Assembly: GCF_022695595.1 (NCBI RefSeq)
Contig: NZ_CP074380.1
Coordinates: forward strand, 434,001 to 498,000
Source: Streptomyces sp. MST-110588
GTDB lineage: Bacteria; Actinomycetota; Actinomycetes; Streptomycetales; Streptomycetaceae
Reading direction: 5' to 3'
DNA: 64,000 bases
A model generated the notes under the pieces. The model saw only the letters and a program-made list of their open reading frames with translations. It was not told the DNA's origin and did no database searches. A program made the position numbers and the translations under genes. Positions 17,417 to 26,268 of this stretch are shown here, in pieces (within the stretch, counting starts at the first letter, position 1; every line of letters starts with the position of its first letter).

Positions 17417-18301
17417 TCAGTCGCGAGTAAGTGAGACCAGCTTGTCGGGATTGCGTACGATATAAACCGTCTGAATCCGGCCATCCGCCACGTCGACCTG
17501 GAAGACGGAGTCGGCCTTGCCGCCGGAGAACGCCACGAGGGCGATGCCGCCGTTGAGCTCCCGCAGGACGAATTCCATCCCGGAGACCCCGGACCGGGCG
17601 GCGCCGAGCAGGAAACGGCCGACCTTGTCCGCCGTCCGGATGATCCGCAGCGGCGCCTTGGCCTTGCCGCCGCTGTCGCCGACCAGTCGTACGTCCGCGG
17701 CCAGCAGACCCAGCAGGCCCTCCAGGTCGTCCCCGGCGGCAGCGGCGAGGAACCGTTCCGTCAGATCGCGCTGCCGCGCCGGATCGACCTCGAAGCGCGG
17801 CTTGCCCTCCTCGACATGGCGCCGCGCCCGGCCCGCCAGTTGCCGTACCGCCGCCTCGCCCCGCTCAAGGATCGCGGCGATCTCCGCGTACGGATAGCCG
17901 AAGGCCTCCCGCAGGACGAAGACCGCGCGCTCCAGCGGCGAGAGCGACTCCATGACGACCAGCACGGCCAGGGTCACGGACTCGGCCAGCACGGCCCGCT
18001 CGGCCGAATCGGGAACGGCGTCCCCGAAATCCGTTGCCAGCGGCTCGGGCAGCCAGGGCCCCACATAGGACTCGCGGCGCGCCTGGACCTGCCGCAGCCG
18101 GTCGATGGCCAGCCGGGTCGTGACGCGTACGAGATAGGCACGCGGCTCACGGACCGCCGAACGGTCGGCGGCCGACCAGCGCAGCCACGCCTCCTGGACC
18201 ACGTCCTCGGCATCGGCAACCCGGCCGAGCATGCGGTAGGCCACCCCTTGGAGGACGGGGCGGTGCTCTTGGAAGACATCGACGGCGGGATCGGCGTGCA
18301 C
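17417..18301 (-). CDS. ECF41-type RNA polymerase sigma factor (SigJ-like)
   Basis: Sigma-70 region 2 (FQEHRPVLQGVAYRMLGRVADAEDVVQEAW) and region 4 (LSPLERAVFVLREAFGYPYAEIAAIL) are followed by a C-terminal SnoaL-like extension. The extension has the ECF41 marks: a DGGGK-like motif (GDSGGK) and NPDKL near the end. In this group the extension controls activity in place of an anti-sigma factor. GTG 18301 gives 294 residues beginning VHADPAVDVF, the usual N-terminus; the frame continues to ATG 18394 but with no ribosome-binding site. The usual ECF41 partner genes (carboxymuconolactone decarboxylase or YCII-type) are not adjacent. Confidence 0.9.
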   Translation of the reverse strand: MHADPAVDVFQEHRPVLQGVAYRMLGRVADAEDVVQEAWLRWSAADRSAVREPRAYLVRVTTRLAIDRLRQVQARRESYVGPWLPEPLATDFGDAVPDSAERAVLAESVTLAVLVVMESLSPLERAVFVLREAFGYPYAEIAAILERGEAAVRQLAGRARRHVEEGKPRFEVDPARQRDLTERFLAAAAGDDLEGLLGLLAADVRLVGDSGGKAKAPLRIIRTADKVGRFLLGAARSGVSGMEFVLRELNGGIALVAFSGGKADSVFQVDVADGRIQTVYIVRNPDKLVSLTRD

Positions 18302-18397
18302 CGGTACATCCCAGCGTGCCGCCCCGATGTTGTCCAGCGGCGGGGACACGGAAAGGGAAACGGAAACTTTGCCCCGGATGCGTCCTTTACCCATCGG

Positions 18398-18414
18398 TCA
18401 CAACGCGTTCGTGA
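18398..18414. promoter_or_regulatory. Dyad in the divergent promoter region
   Basis: TCAC-AACGCGTT-CGTGA is a near-perfect palindrome between the ECF41 gene and the ACT-GNAT gene. It could be an operator for either; no regulator was matched. Confidence 0.3.
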
Positions 18415-18445
18415 TCAGGCAACACCCGTCGGCCAGGCTGGCCGC

Positions 18446-19930
18446 ATGACTGACGCGACGTCCCCGAAGAGTGCCCGCCGCCACCACTGGCGGCGGGACG
18501 TGGTCGAGCTGGCGGCCATGTTCACCGCCGTCACCGTGGCCGACGGCATCGCCAACACCGTCGCCCACGGCCCCTCCGGCCCGTTCCTGCTGTGCGCCTC
18601 GGCCGCCGCGCTGGTGGCCACCGCCGGCTTCCACACCTGGTGGTCCCACACCTGGTCCCTACGCCGTCACGAAAGCGGCGCACCGCCGGGCGAAAAGGGC
18701 AACAGGAGGAGCAATAAGAGGGTCGACAAGGGCGATACGGGCGCCACGGCGCCGATGGCCCCCGCCGCCCAGGAGGAGGGCGAGCGGGAGACGGCGCTGT
18801 GGCGGATGCGGACGACCGTACGTGATGAGCCGGGCAGCCTCGCCGCGCTGTGCACGGCGCTCGCCGGGCACCGGGTGGACATCCTCAGCCTCCAGACCCA
18901 CCCGCTGTCCGACGGCACGGTGGACGAGTTCCTGCTGCGCACGCCCGCCGCCCTGCCGCCGGCCGACCTGTCCCGCGCCGTCACCGAGGCGGGCGGGGCG
19001 GACACCTGGCTGGAGCGGGCCGACGCCCACGACCTGGTCGACGCCCCGACGCGGATGCTCCAACTGGCCACCCGTACGGCTCTGGACTCCGCCGAACTGC
19101 CGCTCGCCCTGCGCCAGTTGCTGGGCCGCTGCACCATCCGCTCGATGCCCCTCCGGTCACCGGCCGGAGCGCCCCTGGCCGAGCGGGTACCCGAGGAAGG
19201 CGTCCTGGAAGAGCACACGATGACGTTCCGCGACCCGTCGGGCGGGTCCCTGACCATCGAACGGCCGCGGCTCCCCTTCACCCCGACGGAGTTCGCCCGG
19301 GTGCGGGCGCTGGTCGGCCTGGACGCCCGGCTCGGGCAGCGGGTGCCGCCGCGCCGTGACGTACTGACCCTCCCCGAAGGCAACGCGATCACCATCCGGC
19401 GTGCCGACACCTCCGACCTGGTCGCGGCCCGCGAGATGCACGAGCGCTGCTCGGAGCGGACCCTGTCGCTGCGCTACCACGGCCCGGTCGCCGACGCCGA
19501 ACGCTACCTCGGCCACCTGCTGAGCCCCCGCTTCGGCCGGACGCTGGCCGTGGAGACCACGTCCGGGCGGCTGGTGGCACTCGGACACCTGCTGTGGGAC
19601 GGGGACGAGACCGAGGTGGCGCTCGTGGTCGAGGACGCCTGGCAGCGGCGCGGCATCGGCGCGGAGCTGCTGCGCCGGCTGGTCGGCATGGCCGCCGAGG
19701 CGGGCTGCGAGAGCGTCTACGCCATCACGCAGGCGTCCAACACCGGCATGGTGGCGGCGATGCGCGGCCTCGGGCTGCCGCTGGACTACCAGATCGAGGA
19801 CGGCACGCTGGTGATCACCGCCCGGCCGACGGTCCTGGTCACCCGGCGCGAGACCCATGAGTCCGTACGGGTGCCGGCCGCACCCACAGCGCGCGAAGGC
19901 CGTTCGGCGCGCTCGCAGAGGCAGAGGTAG
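18446..19930 (+). CDS. ACT-domain-containing GNAT acetyltransferase
   Basis: 494 residues in three parts. Residues about 20-70 are hydrophobic, with two possible membrane segments (AAMFTAVTVADGIANTV and FLLCASAAALVATAGFHTWW). Residues about 122-200 form an ACT domain (TTVRDEPGSLAALCTALAGHRVDILSLQ), a small-molecule, usually amino-acid, sensor. Residues about 310-460 form a GNAT domain with the acetyl-CoA motif RRGIGAELLRRL. ACT-GNAT proteins of actinomycetes are amino-acid-responsive protein lysine acetyltransferases (AAPatA of Micromonospora). The N-terminal hydrophobic part suggests membrane association here, which is inference. Confidence 0.88.
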   Translation: MTDATSPKSARRHHWRRDVVELAAMFTAVTVADGIANTVAHGPSGPFLLCASAAALVATAGFHTWWSHTWSLRRHESGAPPGEKGNRRSNKRVDKGDTGATAPMAPAAQEEGERETALWRMRTTVRDEPGSLAALCTALAGHRVDILSLQTHPLSDGTVDEFLLRTPAALPPADLSRAVTEAGGADTWLERADAHDLVDAPTRMLQLATRTALDSAELPLALRQLLGRCTIRSMPLRSPAGAPLAERVPEEGVLEEHTMTFRDPSGGSLTIERPRLPFTPTEFARVRALVGLDARLGQRVPPRRDVLTLPEGNAITIRRADTSDLVAAREMHERCSERTLSLRYHGPVADAERYLGHLLSPRFGRTLAVETTSGRLVALGHLLWDGDETEVALVVEDAWQRRGIGAELLRRLVGMAAEAGCESVYAITQASNTGMVAAMRGLGLPLDYQIEDGTLVITARPTVLVTRRETHESVRVPAAPTAREGRSARSQRQR

Positions 19931-20027
19931 CGAAGGGGCGGCCGGGCGGGCGCCCTGCCGGGGCGATGGAGAACCGCCCCACAGAACCGGCCCGTGCCCT
20001 CCGATCCGGCGGGCTCTTCCCGGCATC

Positions 20028-20066
20028 GAGGATCCCGATACTGAGGATGCCGATATTGAGGATGAC
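20028..20066. repeat. 15-bp tandem repeat upstream of the DUF885 gene
   Basis: Units GAGGATCCCGATACT, GAGGATGCCGATATT and a partial GAGGATGAC, just before the DUF885 start. Confidence 0.6.
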
Positions 20067-20098
20067 GGCGCGGGGCCCGGCGTACGAGGATGGTCCGC

Positions 20099-21816
20099 AT
20101 GTCGCAGACGCCTTCCTCACATGCATCCGACTCCGCCGACTCCACCGGCCCGCTCCTCCCCCGCCAGGTCGCCGACGCCCACGTCGACGCCCTCGTCGAA
20201 CTCGACCCGATCACCGGCACCTACCTGGGCGTGGCGGAGTGCTCCGGCAAGCTCCCCGACTTCTCGCCGCGGGCCAGGAAGCCGTGGCGCGGCTCGCCCG
20301 TACGACGCTGGACCGGCTCGCCGAGGCCGAGGCGCGGCCGGGCGGCGACAGCGAGGCCGAGCGGCGGTGCGCACGGCTGCTGCGCGAACGGCTGACCGCC
20401 GAACTGGCGGTGCACGAGGCGGGCGAGGGGCTGCGCAGGGTGGGCAACCTCGACTCGCCGCTGCACCAGGTGCGGGAGATCTTCACCGTCACACCGGCCG
20501 ACACCGAGGAGGACTGGGCGGCCATCGCCCGGCGCCTGCGGGCCGTACCGTCCGCGCTGGCGGGCTACCGGGCCTCTCTCGAAGCGGGCCTGGAGCGGAA
20601 CCTGCCCGGCAGCCCGCGTCAGGTGGAGGCGGTCATCGGCCAGATGGACGAGTGGATCGGTACGGACCGGAGCTGGTTCGCCGAGTTCACCGAGCCGGGT
20701 CCGAAGTCGCTGCGTACGGAGCTGACGCAGGCCGCCGAGGTGGCGACCGGCGCGCTGGTGGAGCTGCGCGACTGGTTCCGCGACCATTACGGACCGGCCG
20801 TGCAGGGCGCCGCCGATGTGGTGGGCCGCGAGCGCTACGCCCGGATGGCCCGCTACTTCAACGGGACCGACCTGGATCTCGACGAGGCGTACGCGTACGG
20901 CTGGTCGGAGTTCCACCGGCTGCTGGCCGAGATGGAGGCCGAGGCGGAGAAGGTCCTGCCCGGGGCGAAGTCCCCGTGGGAGGCGCTGGCATGGCTGGAC
21001 GAGCACGGCGAGGTCATCGAGGGCGTCGAGGAGACCCGGGTGTGGCTCCAGTCGCTGATGGACGAGGCCATCGAAGCGCTGGACGGCACCCATTTCGACC
21101 TCGCCGAGCGGGTCAAGCGGGTGGAGTCGCGGATCGCGCCGCCCGGCACGGCCGCCGCCCCGTACTACACCGAACCCTCGCTGGACTTCTCCCGGCCGGG
21201 CCGTACCTGGCTGCCGACCATGGGACAGACCCGCTTCGTCGCGTACGACCTGGTGTCCACCTGGTACCACGAGGGCGTGCCGGGGCACCACCTCCAACTG
21301 GCACAGTGGGCGCATGTCGCCGACGACCTCTCGCGCTACCAGACGACGGTGGGCGGGGTCAGCGCCAACTGCGAGGGCTGGGCGCTGTACGCCGAGCGCC
21401 TGATGGACGAGCTGGGCTTCCTGACCAACGCCGAGCGGCGGCTGGGCTACCTGGACGCGCAGATGATGCGGGCGATCCGGGTCATCATCGACATCGGCAT
21501 GCACCTGGAGCTCCAAATTCCGGCGGACTCGCCTTTCCACCCGGGCGAGCGCTGGACGCCCGCGCTGGCGCACGCCTTCCTCTCGGCGCACTGCAGCCGC
21601 TCGGCCGAACACGTCGAGAGTGAGATCGTCCGCTACATGGGACTGCCGGGGCAGGCGATCGGCTACAAGCTGGGCGAACGTGCCTGGTTGCAGGGGCGGA
21701 AGGCGGCCCGCGCGCGGCACGGCGCCGACTTCGACCTCAAGGCGTGGCACATGGCGGCGCTGTCGCAGGGGTCGCTGGGGCTGGACGACCTGGTGAGCGA
21801 GTTGTCCCAGCTCTAG
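20099..21816 (+). pseudogene. DUF885-family protein, reading frame broken by one base
   Basis: The N-terminus (SQTPSSHASDSAD ... VADAHVDALVELDPITGTYLGV) lies in one frame from ATG 20099. From GQEAVARLARTTLD onward the protein lies in another frame and continues to 21816. One extra base near 20264-20270 (tcgccgcggg) joins them into about 572 residues, the normal DUF885 length. The metallohydrolase-like motif YHEGVPGHHLQLAQ and the C-terminal YKLGERAWLQGR are intact. DUF885 proteins are predicted zinc-dependent hydrolases of unknown substrate. ATG 20099 is preferred over 20090 for spacing from GAGGATGG. Probably intact in the organism. Confidence 0.82.
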
Positions 21817-21939
21817 GCGGACGCTGTGAGGGGCGAGGGCCGAGGCTTCTCGTAGCGGGGGGCGCAGGGTTTGCCGGCGGCGGCCGTCCACCGGCTGTTT
21901 CGTTGTGGCCGGCCGCCGCCGACCGTAAGGTCCGCTGTC

Positions 21940-23418
21940 ATGACCACCGCTGCCACCGGCCCCTCCACCGGCCCTTCCGCCGACTCCGCCGCCGATCCTC
22001 CATCCGGCTCCTCCGCCCCCGTGTTCCTGTTCTCCGGCGATCCGCTGCGGCCAAGCCGTACGGACCCGCAGTTCACGCACGAGGCACGGGCGGCGCAGGC
22101 GGCCGGGGCCCGTACCTCGGTGATCGACCACGAGGCGCTCGGCGCCGGTGACGCGGCACGGGCGGTGGCACGGGTGCCACACGGGGCGGGAGCCGCCTGG
22201 TACCGCGGCTGGATGCTGCCGGCCGAGCGCTACGCGGCGCTCGCGGCGGCCCTCGCCGACCGTGGCTGCGCCCTGCTGACCTCCCCCGAGCACTACCGCA
22301 CGGCCCATGAACTCCCCGGCTGGTACGGCACCTTCGCCGAACTGACCCCGCCCAGCCGCTGGCTGCCGTGCGCACCGGGGCGGGCACCGGACGCCGCCGA
22401 GCTGGCGCGGGCGGCCGGTGCGCTCGGCCCCGGCCCGCTGTTCGTCAAGGACTGGGTCAAGTCCCGTAAACACGAGTGGGACCAGGCCGCGTACGTACCG
22501 GACGCGGCCGACACCGCGCGGCTGACCGCGGTGGTCGGCGCTTTCGTACGGCTCCAGGAGGAGTTCCTGACCGGGGGCGTGGTGCTGCGGTCCTTCGAGT
22601 CCTACCGGGCGGCGACGGGTGAGGCCCGGGTGTGGTGGGTGGACGGCGTACCGGTGCTGACCACCGCCCATCCGGACGCGCCGGAACTGCGGCCGGCGCC
22701 CGATCTGTCGGCCGTGGCACCCGCCGTACGGGAGTTGGGCTGCCGCTTCGTGACCACCGACCTGGCGCTGCGCGAGGACGGGGCCTGGCGGGTGGTGGAG
22801 GTCGGTGACGGCCAGGTCAGCGGCCTGCCCGAAGGTGCCGACGGCCTTGCGCTGTTCGAGGCGCTGGGCTTGGCGGGCGCGGGGTTCCCGTCGGCGCTCA
22901 CCGACGGCCGGGTGGTGCTGCGCGCCCAGCCGCCGAGCGCCGCGGCCCGTCTCGCGGACGGTGGGGGCGCCGGGCCGGCGTGGATCGACGGTCAGCCTCC
23001 TGAGGGCACCACGCGGACCGCCGCGAGGGTCGTCCAGGCCGTCGCGGCCGGGGTGTACCGGCCCGGCTGGGGTCTGTTCACCATCGTCCGCGGCACCGAT
23101 GGCACGGCGCTGGGCAGTATCGGCTTCCACGGCCCGCCCGACGAGGCGGGTACGGTCGAGATCGGCTACACCCTCTCGCCCTCGGCACGCGGCGCCGGCT
23201 GGGCGACGGCCGCCGCCCGTCTGCTGGCCGGCTGGGCGGCGGCCCGCCCAGAGGTCCGTACGGTCATCGCCCTCACCGCATCGGAGAACACCGCCTCACA
23301 ACGCGTCCTGGAACGCGCGGGTTTCACCCGGACGGGCGTACGGACCGTGGACGGCGACAGCTTGTACGCGTACGAGTACGCGGGCGTACCGGCGTCCCGG
23401 ACGTCACCCGCCGCGTAA
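21940..23418 (+). CDS. ATP-grasp and GNAT acetyltransferase fusion protein
   Basis: 492 residues. The N-terminal two thirds resemble ATP-grasp domains of the DUF4343 type (FVKDWVKSRKHEWDQAAYVPD, then a VVEVGDGQVSGLP metal-site-like end). The C-terminal third (about 345-485) is a RimJ-type GNAT domain with LGSIGFHGPPDEAGTVEIGYTLSPSARGAGWATAAARLL and ENTASQRVLERAGF. ATP-grasp enzymes ligate carboxylates to amines; GNAT would acetylate an amine. Combined action on one peptide-like or amino substrate is inference. ATG 21940 has AAGG upstream; the frame extends to 21871 without support. Confidence 0.8.
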   Translation: MTTAATGPSTGPSADSAADPPSGSSAPVFLFSGDPLRPSRTDPQFTHEARAAQAAGARTSVIDHEALGAGDAARAVARVPHGAGAAWYRGWMLPAERYAALAAALADRGCALLTSPEHYRTAHELPGWYGTFAELTPPSRWLPCAPGRAPDAAELARAAGALGPGPLFVKDWVKSRKHEWDQAAYVPDAADTARLTAVVGAFVRLQEEFLTGGVVLRSFESYRAATGEARVWWVDGVPVLTTAHPDAPELRPAPDLSAVAPAVRELGCRFVTTDLALREDGAWRVVEVGDGQVSGLPEGADGLALFEALGLAGAGFPSALTDGRVVLRAQPPSAAARLADGGGAGPAWIDGQPPEGTTRTAARVVQAVAAGVYRPGWGLFTIVRGTDGTALGSIGFHGPPDEAGTVEIGYTLSPSARGAGWATAAARLLAGWAAARPEVRTVIALTASENTASQRVLERAGFTRTGVRTVDGDSLYAYEYAGVPASRTSPAA

Positions 23419-23426
23419 CAGGGCCG

Positions 23427-23464
23427 GTGTGTCCACATGGGCGCCGTGTGTCCACGTGGGCGCC
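23427..23464. repeat. 19-bp tandem repeat between convergent genes
   Basis: Two copies of a 19-bp unit with one mismatch (23427-23445 and 23446-23464), each containing a CCACRTGG core and ending GGGCGCC. They lie in the 49-bp gap between the GNAT fusion and the SDR gene. Confidence 0.7.
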
Positions 23465-23467
23465 CGG

Positions 23468-24295
23468 TCAACGCCGGAAACCGCCCTCCGAGTTGATGAC
23501 CTGGCCGGTGATCCACCCGGCCTCGTCCGTACTGAGCCAGGCGATCAGGCGTGCCGGGTCATCGGGTACGCCCCACCGCCCGCCGGGAAAACGCCCCGCG
23601 ACCCGCTCACGCGTCTGCTCGTCGGCGTAACCGGTGTCCACCGGCCCCGGGTTGACGGTGTTGACCGTCACCCCGAGGTCCGCGAGGGCGGTGGCAAGGG
23701 TCCGGGTGACGGATGCCAGGGCACCCTTGGCCAGGGCGTAGGCGATCTCCTCGGGCATGCCTCCGCCCAGGTCCTGGCCGGAGGTGAGCATGACGACCCG
23801 GCCGCCAGCTCGCCGCTCCGGCCCGCGCAACTTGGCGTACGCCTGCACGAGCAGGATCACGGAGCGGGCGTCGGCCGCCCAGTGGGCGTCGAGCATGTCC
23901 GCGTCGACCGCGTCCAGGGTGCCGTCACGGCCGCTGAGCGCGTGATTGGCGACGAGGATGTCCAGCCGGCCGCCCAGCGCGCGGGCCGCGGTGGTGACGA
24001 GCCGGGCGGGCGCGTCGGCCGCGGTGAGATCGGCCGGACCGTGCGCCAGGGCCGCGCCGGGCGCGAGGAGTTCACGTACGCCCTCGGCCACCGCCTCGGG
24101 GCCTGCCGGGTCGGCTCCCCACGGCTGGGCCGCGTCGTGCAGCACGTGGTGGTGCAGATAGACGCTCGCGCCGTACGCGGCCAGCCGCCGGGCAACGGCG
24201 TACCCGATGCCGGCCCGCCGGCTCGCACCGGTGACCAGTGCCGTACGGCCGAGGAGCGGATGAGGCACCCGGCGCAGGGAGTCGGTGACGGGCAC
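23468..24295 (-). CDS. Short-chain dehydrogenase/reductase
   Basis: 275 residues from GTG 24295. Classical SDR: cofactor motif TGASRRAGIGYA, NHA segment (ILVANHALSG), catalytic Ser in MLTSGQD and YALAK (YxxxK), then NPGPVDTGY. NAD(P)-dependent oxidoreductase of unknown substrate. The start is weakly supported: GTG 24268 is an alternative and the frame is open to 24592. Convergent with the ATP-grasp/GNAT gene. Confidence 0.85.
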   Translation of the reverse strand: MPVTDSLRRVPHPLLGRTALVTGASRRAGIGYAVARRLAAYGASVYLHHHVLHDAAQPWGADPAGPEAVAEGVRELLAPGAALAHGPADLTAADAPARLVTTAARALGGRLDILVANHALSGRDGTLDAVDADMLDAHWAADARSVILLVQAYAKLRGPERRAGGRVVMLTSGQDLGGGMPEEIAYALAKGALASVTRTLATALADLGVTVNTVNPGPVDTGYADEQTRERVAGRFPGGRWGVPDDPARLIAWLSTDEAGWITGQVINSEGGFRR

Positions 24296-24370
24296 TCCGC
24301 AGACATCTGAACCAGACACCCGCCAAAGTCTAGGCGCCTTGGTGAAGTTCCTCGGCCGATGCTCGGATCC

Positions 24371-24400
24371 GGTGTCCTCGGAGCCGGTCTCCTCGGAGCC
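24371..24400. repeat. 15-bp tandem repeat
   Basis: GGTGTCCTCGGAGCC followed by GGTCTCCTCGGAGCC and a decayed third unit, in the divergent region upstream of the SDR gene. Confidence 0.55.
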
Positions 24401-24472
24401 GGTTTCGCGGCTGGGGCACGGCCTGGTTGACGATCTCCCGTGCTGACCTCGGACGTGTGTATCCTCACCACG

Positions 24473-24574
24473 GTGAACTGCTTCGCTTTTGCCGAGATTC
24501 GCATGGCCTCCCTGGCCGCCACCGGCCTTCTGAGCCGAGCCGAACGCCCGGCCGCCGAGGGCGGCCCCCGATGA
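24473..24574 (+). CDS. Possible small leader ORF overlapping the YtfJ start
   Basis: A 33-codon ORF from GTG 24473 (VNCFAFAEIRMASLAATG then LLSRAERPAAEGGPR) ends in an ATGA overlap with the YtfJ-like gene (24571-24574). A TATCCT sequence (24460-24465) sits 7 bases before the GTG, so a leaderless start is possible. No homologue recognised; it may be chance. Confidence 0.3.
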   Translation: MNCFAFAEIRMASLAATGLLSRAERPAAEGGPR

Positions 24575-24960
24575 CCGCCTCTGAGCACGCATCGCTGGAA
24601 GCGAGGACGGCGGACCAGGCCACTGCCGATCTGCTGGAACAACTGGCCGGCAAGCTCGGCCGCCGGGCTCCCGGCACCGTCGTGTTCGGTGAGCCCGTCG
24701 TGAGCCAGGACGTCACGGTGATCCCCGTGGCGCGCATCGGGTTCGGCTTCGGCGGCAACACCGGCCAGGCTGCCGGTGAGGACGGCTTGGTCGGCGGCGG
24801 GGTCGAAGCAAAGCCGCTGGGCTTCATCGAGATCAAAGAGGGCAGGACCACGTACAAGCCCATCCGCGATCCCTGGGTGAACGTCCTCCTACCGCTGACG
24901 GGCGGCCTCCTGGCCGGAGCCGCGATCGTGCGCTGCCTGGCGCGGCGCGGGGGGCGCTGA
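24571..24960 (+). CDS. YtfJ/GerW-family sporulation-associated protein
   Basis: 129 residues. The core LLEQLAGKLGRRAPGTVVFGEPVVSQDVTVIPVARIGFGFGGNTG is the conserved YtfJ/GerW signature (symmetric GEPV ... VIPV pattern with a glycine-rich turn), followed by PLGFIEIKEGRTTYKPI. A single C-terminal hydrophobic segment (NVLLPLTGGLLAGAAIVRCLA) suggests membrane anchoring, unlike the shorter Bacillus protein. In Bacillus the family is linked to spores; its role in Streptomyces is unclear. GAGGG lies upstream of ATG 24571. Confidence 0.8.
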   Translation: MTASEHASLEARTADQATADLLEQLAGKLGRRAPGTVVFGEPVVSQDVTVIPVARIGFGFGGNTGQAAGEDGLVGGGVEAKPLGFIEIKEGRTTYKPIRDPWVNVLLPLTGGLLAGAAIVRCLARRGGR

Positions 24961-25113
24961 AGCAGAAGCGTCCGCGGATCCGATGAAGGGGGCTGGACCG
25001 CTCCATCCGCCGCCACCCACCCCGGAGTTGAACGCACCGAGCCGACCTGGTGGGCAGGCTGAGCACGAGGACTACCCTCAGCGCGTATCAGCAGGAAACG
25101 TCACCCAAGCCGC

Positions 25114-25623
25114 TCAGCAGCCGCAGCCGTCCGTGTCGACCGGTGCCGTCAGAGGGTCGGCCGGGTGCCGCACGCTGCCCTGCCTGGTCTCGACCTCGTA
25201 CCCCTCCCGGACCCAGTACTCGAAGCCGCCGAGCATCTCCTTGACCCGGTAGCCGAGTCGGGACAGGGCGAGGGCCGCGCGGGTGGCGCCGTCGCAGCCC
25301 GGGCCCCAGCAGTACACGACGACGGGAACGGACGGGTCCAGAGTCCTGCCGGCCAGCTCCGGTATGAGTGCGGTCGGCAGGTGCCGGGCGCCGGGGACGT
25401 GGCCCTGGTCCCAGGACCGGGCGCTGCGGGAGTCCACGAGGACGAAGCCGGGGTCGCCGGCACCGGCCGTGAGCGCGGTGTGCACGTCGGCGACGTCGGT
25501 GTGGAAGGCCAGGCGTGCGGCGAAGTACGCCGCCGCGTCGGCGGGGGCGGCCGGCGAAACGGCCAGGACAGGGCCGGCGGCAGCGGCAGGAGCGGGGACG
25601 GGGTCATAGGTGTTCGTGGTCAT
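25114..25623 (-). CDS. Rhodanese-like domain protein
   Basis: 169 residues from ATG 25623. One rhodanese domain with VLVDSRSARSWDQGHVPGARHLP and the active-site loop YCWGPGCDGA, whose first Cys is the persulfide-forming residue. The loop is longer than in classical thiosulfate sulfurtransferases. The protein ends DTDGCGC, adding two Cys. Divergent from an Lrp/AsnC gene; this pairing suggests that regulator controls it. Cytoplasmic. Role in sulfur transfer is inferred from family. Confidence 0.88.
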   Translation of the reverse strand: MTTNTYDPVPAPAAAAGPVLAVSPAAPADAAAYFAARLAFHTDVADVHTALTAGAGDPGFVLVDSRSARSWDQGHVPGARHLPTALIPELAGRTLDPSVPVVVYCWGPGCDGATRAALALSRLGYRVKEMLGGFEYWVREGYEVETRQGSVRHPADPLTAPVDTDGCGC

Positions 25624-25717
25624 GGCAAACAATCTACGAACGTCCACCCTGGCCGAGAAGTGATGTTCACCGGGGAAACGCTTGATCCGCCAGGGATTCC
25701 ACTGCTAGACAGCCATC

Positions 25718-26164
25718 ATGACCGACTATTCCCCGGATGCCACCGACTGGCGCATCCTCGACGTCCTCCAGAGCAACGGACGCGCCGGCTACGCCGAGCT
25801 GGCGCGGGCCGTGAACATGTCCGCGAGCGCGGTCACGGAGCGGGTGCGGCGCATGGAGGAGGCGGGGGTGATATCCGGGTACGCGGCGGTGGTCGAGCCG
25901 GAGGGCATCGGGCTGTCGGTGCTGGCCTTCGTACGGCTGCGCTACCCGAACGGCAACTACAAGCCGTTCCACGACCTGTTGGAGACCACACCGGAGATCC
26001 TGGAGGCGCACCATGTCACGGGCGACGACTGCTTCGTGATGAAGGTCGCCGCACGGTCGATGAAGCACCTGGAGGAGGTGTCCGGGCGGATCGGTGCCCT
26101 GGGCTCGGTGACGACCAGCGTCGTCTACTCCTCGCCGCTGCCGCGCCGCCCGCTCAGCCCGTGA
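25718..26164 (+). CDS. Lrp/AsnC-family transcriptional regulator
   Basis: 148 residues. N-terminal AsnC-type helix-turn-helix (DATDWRILDVLQSNGRAGYAELARAVNMSASAVTERVRRMEEAGVI, shown in part) and a C-terminal RAM ligand-binding domain (HHVTGDDCFVMKVAA). It probably senses an amino acid and acts on the divergent rhodanese gene and itself through the 94-bp shared region. Confidence 0.92.
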   Translation: MTDYSPDATDWRILDVLQSNGRAGYAELARAVNMSASAVTERVRRMEEAGVISGYAAVVEPEGIGLSVLAFVRLRYPNGNYKPFHDLLETTPEILEAHHVTGDDCFVMKVAARSMKHLEEVSGRIGALGSVTTSVVYSSPLPRRPLSP

Positions 26165-26268
26165 CCGCCGTCGGCGTACGAGGAGTCCGACGCCGCCCGG
26201 CTACGGTCGCCCAGCACGTCGCCGGGCGCGATCCAGCCGCCCGCCACCGTGCGTGAACCTTGGTACCC

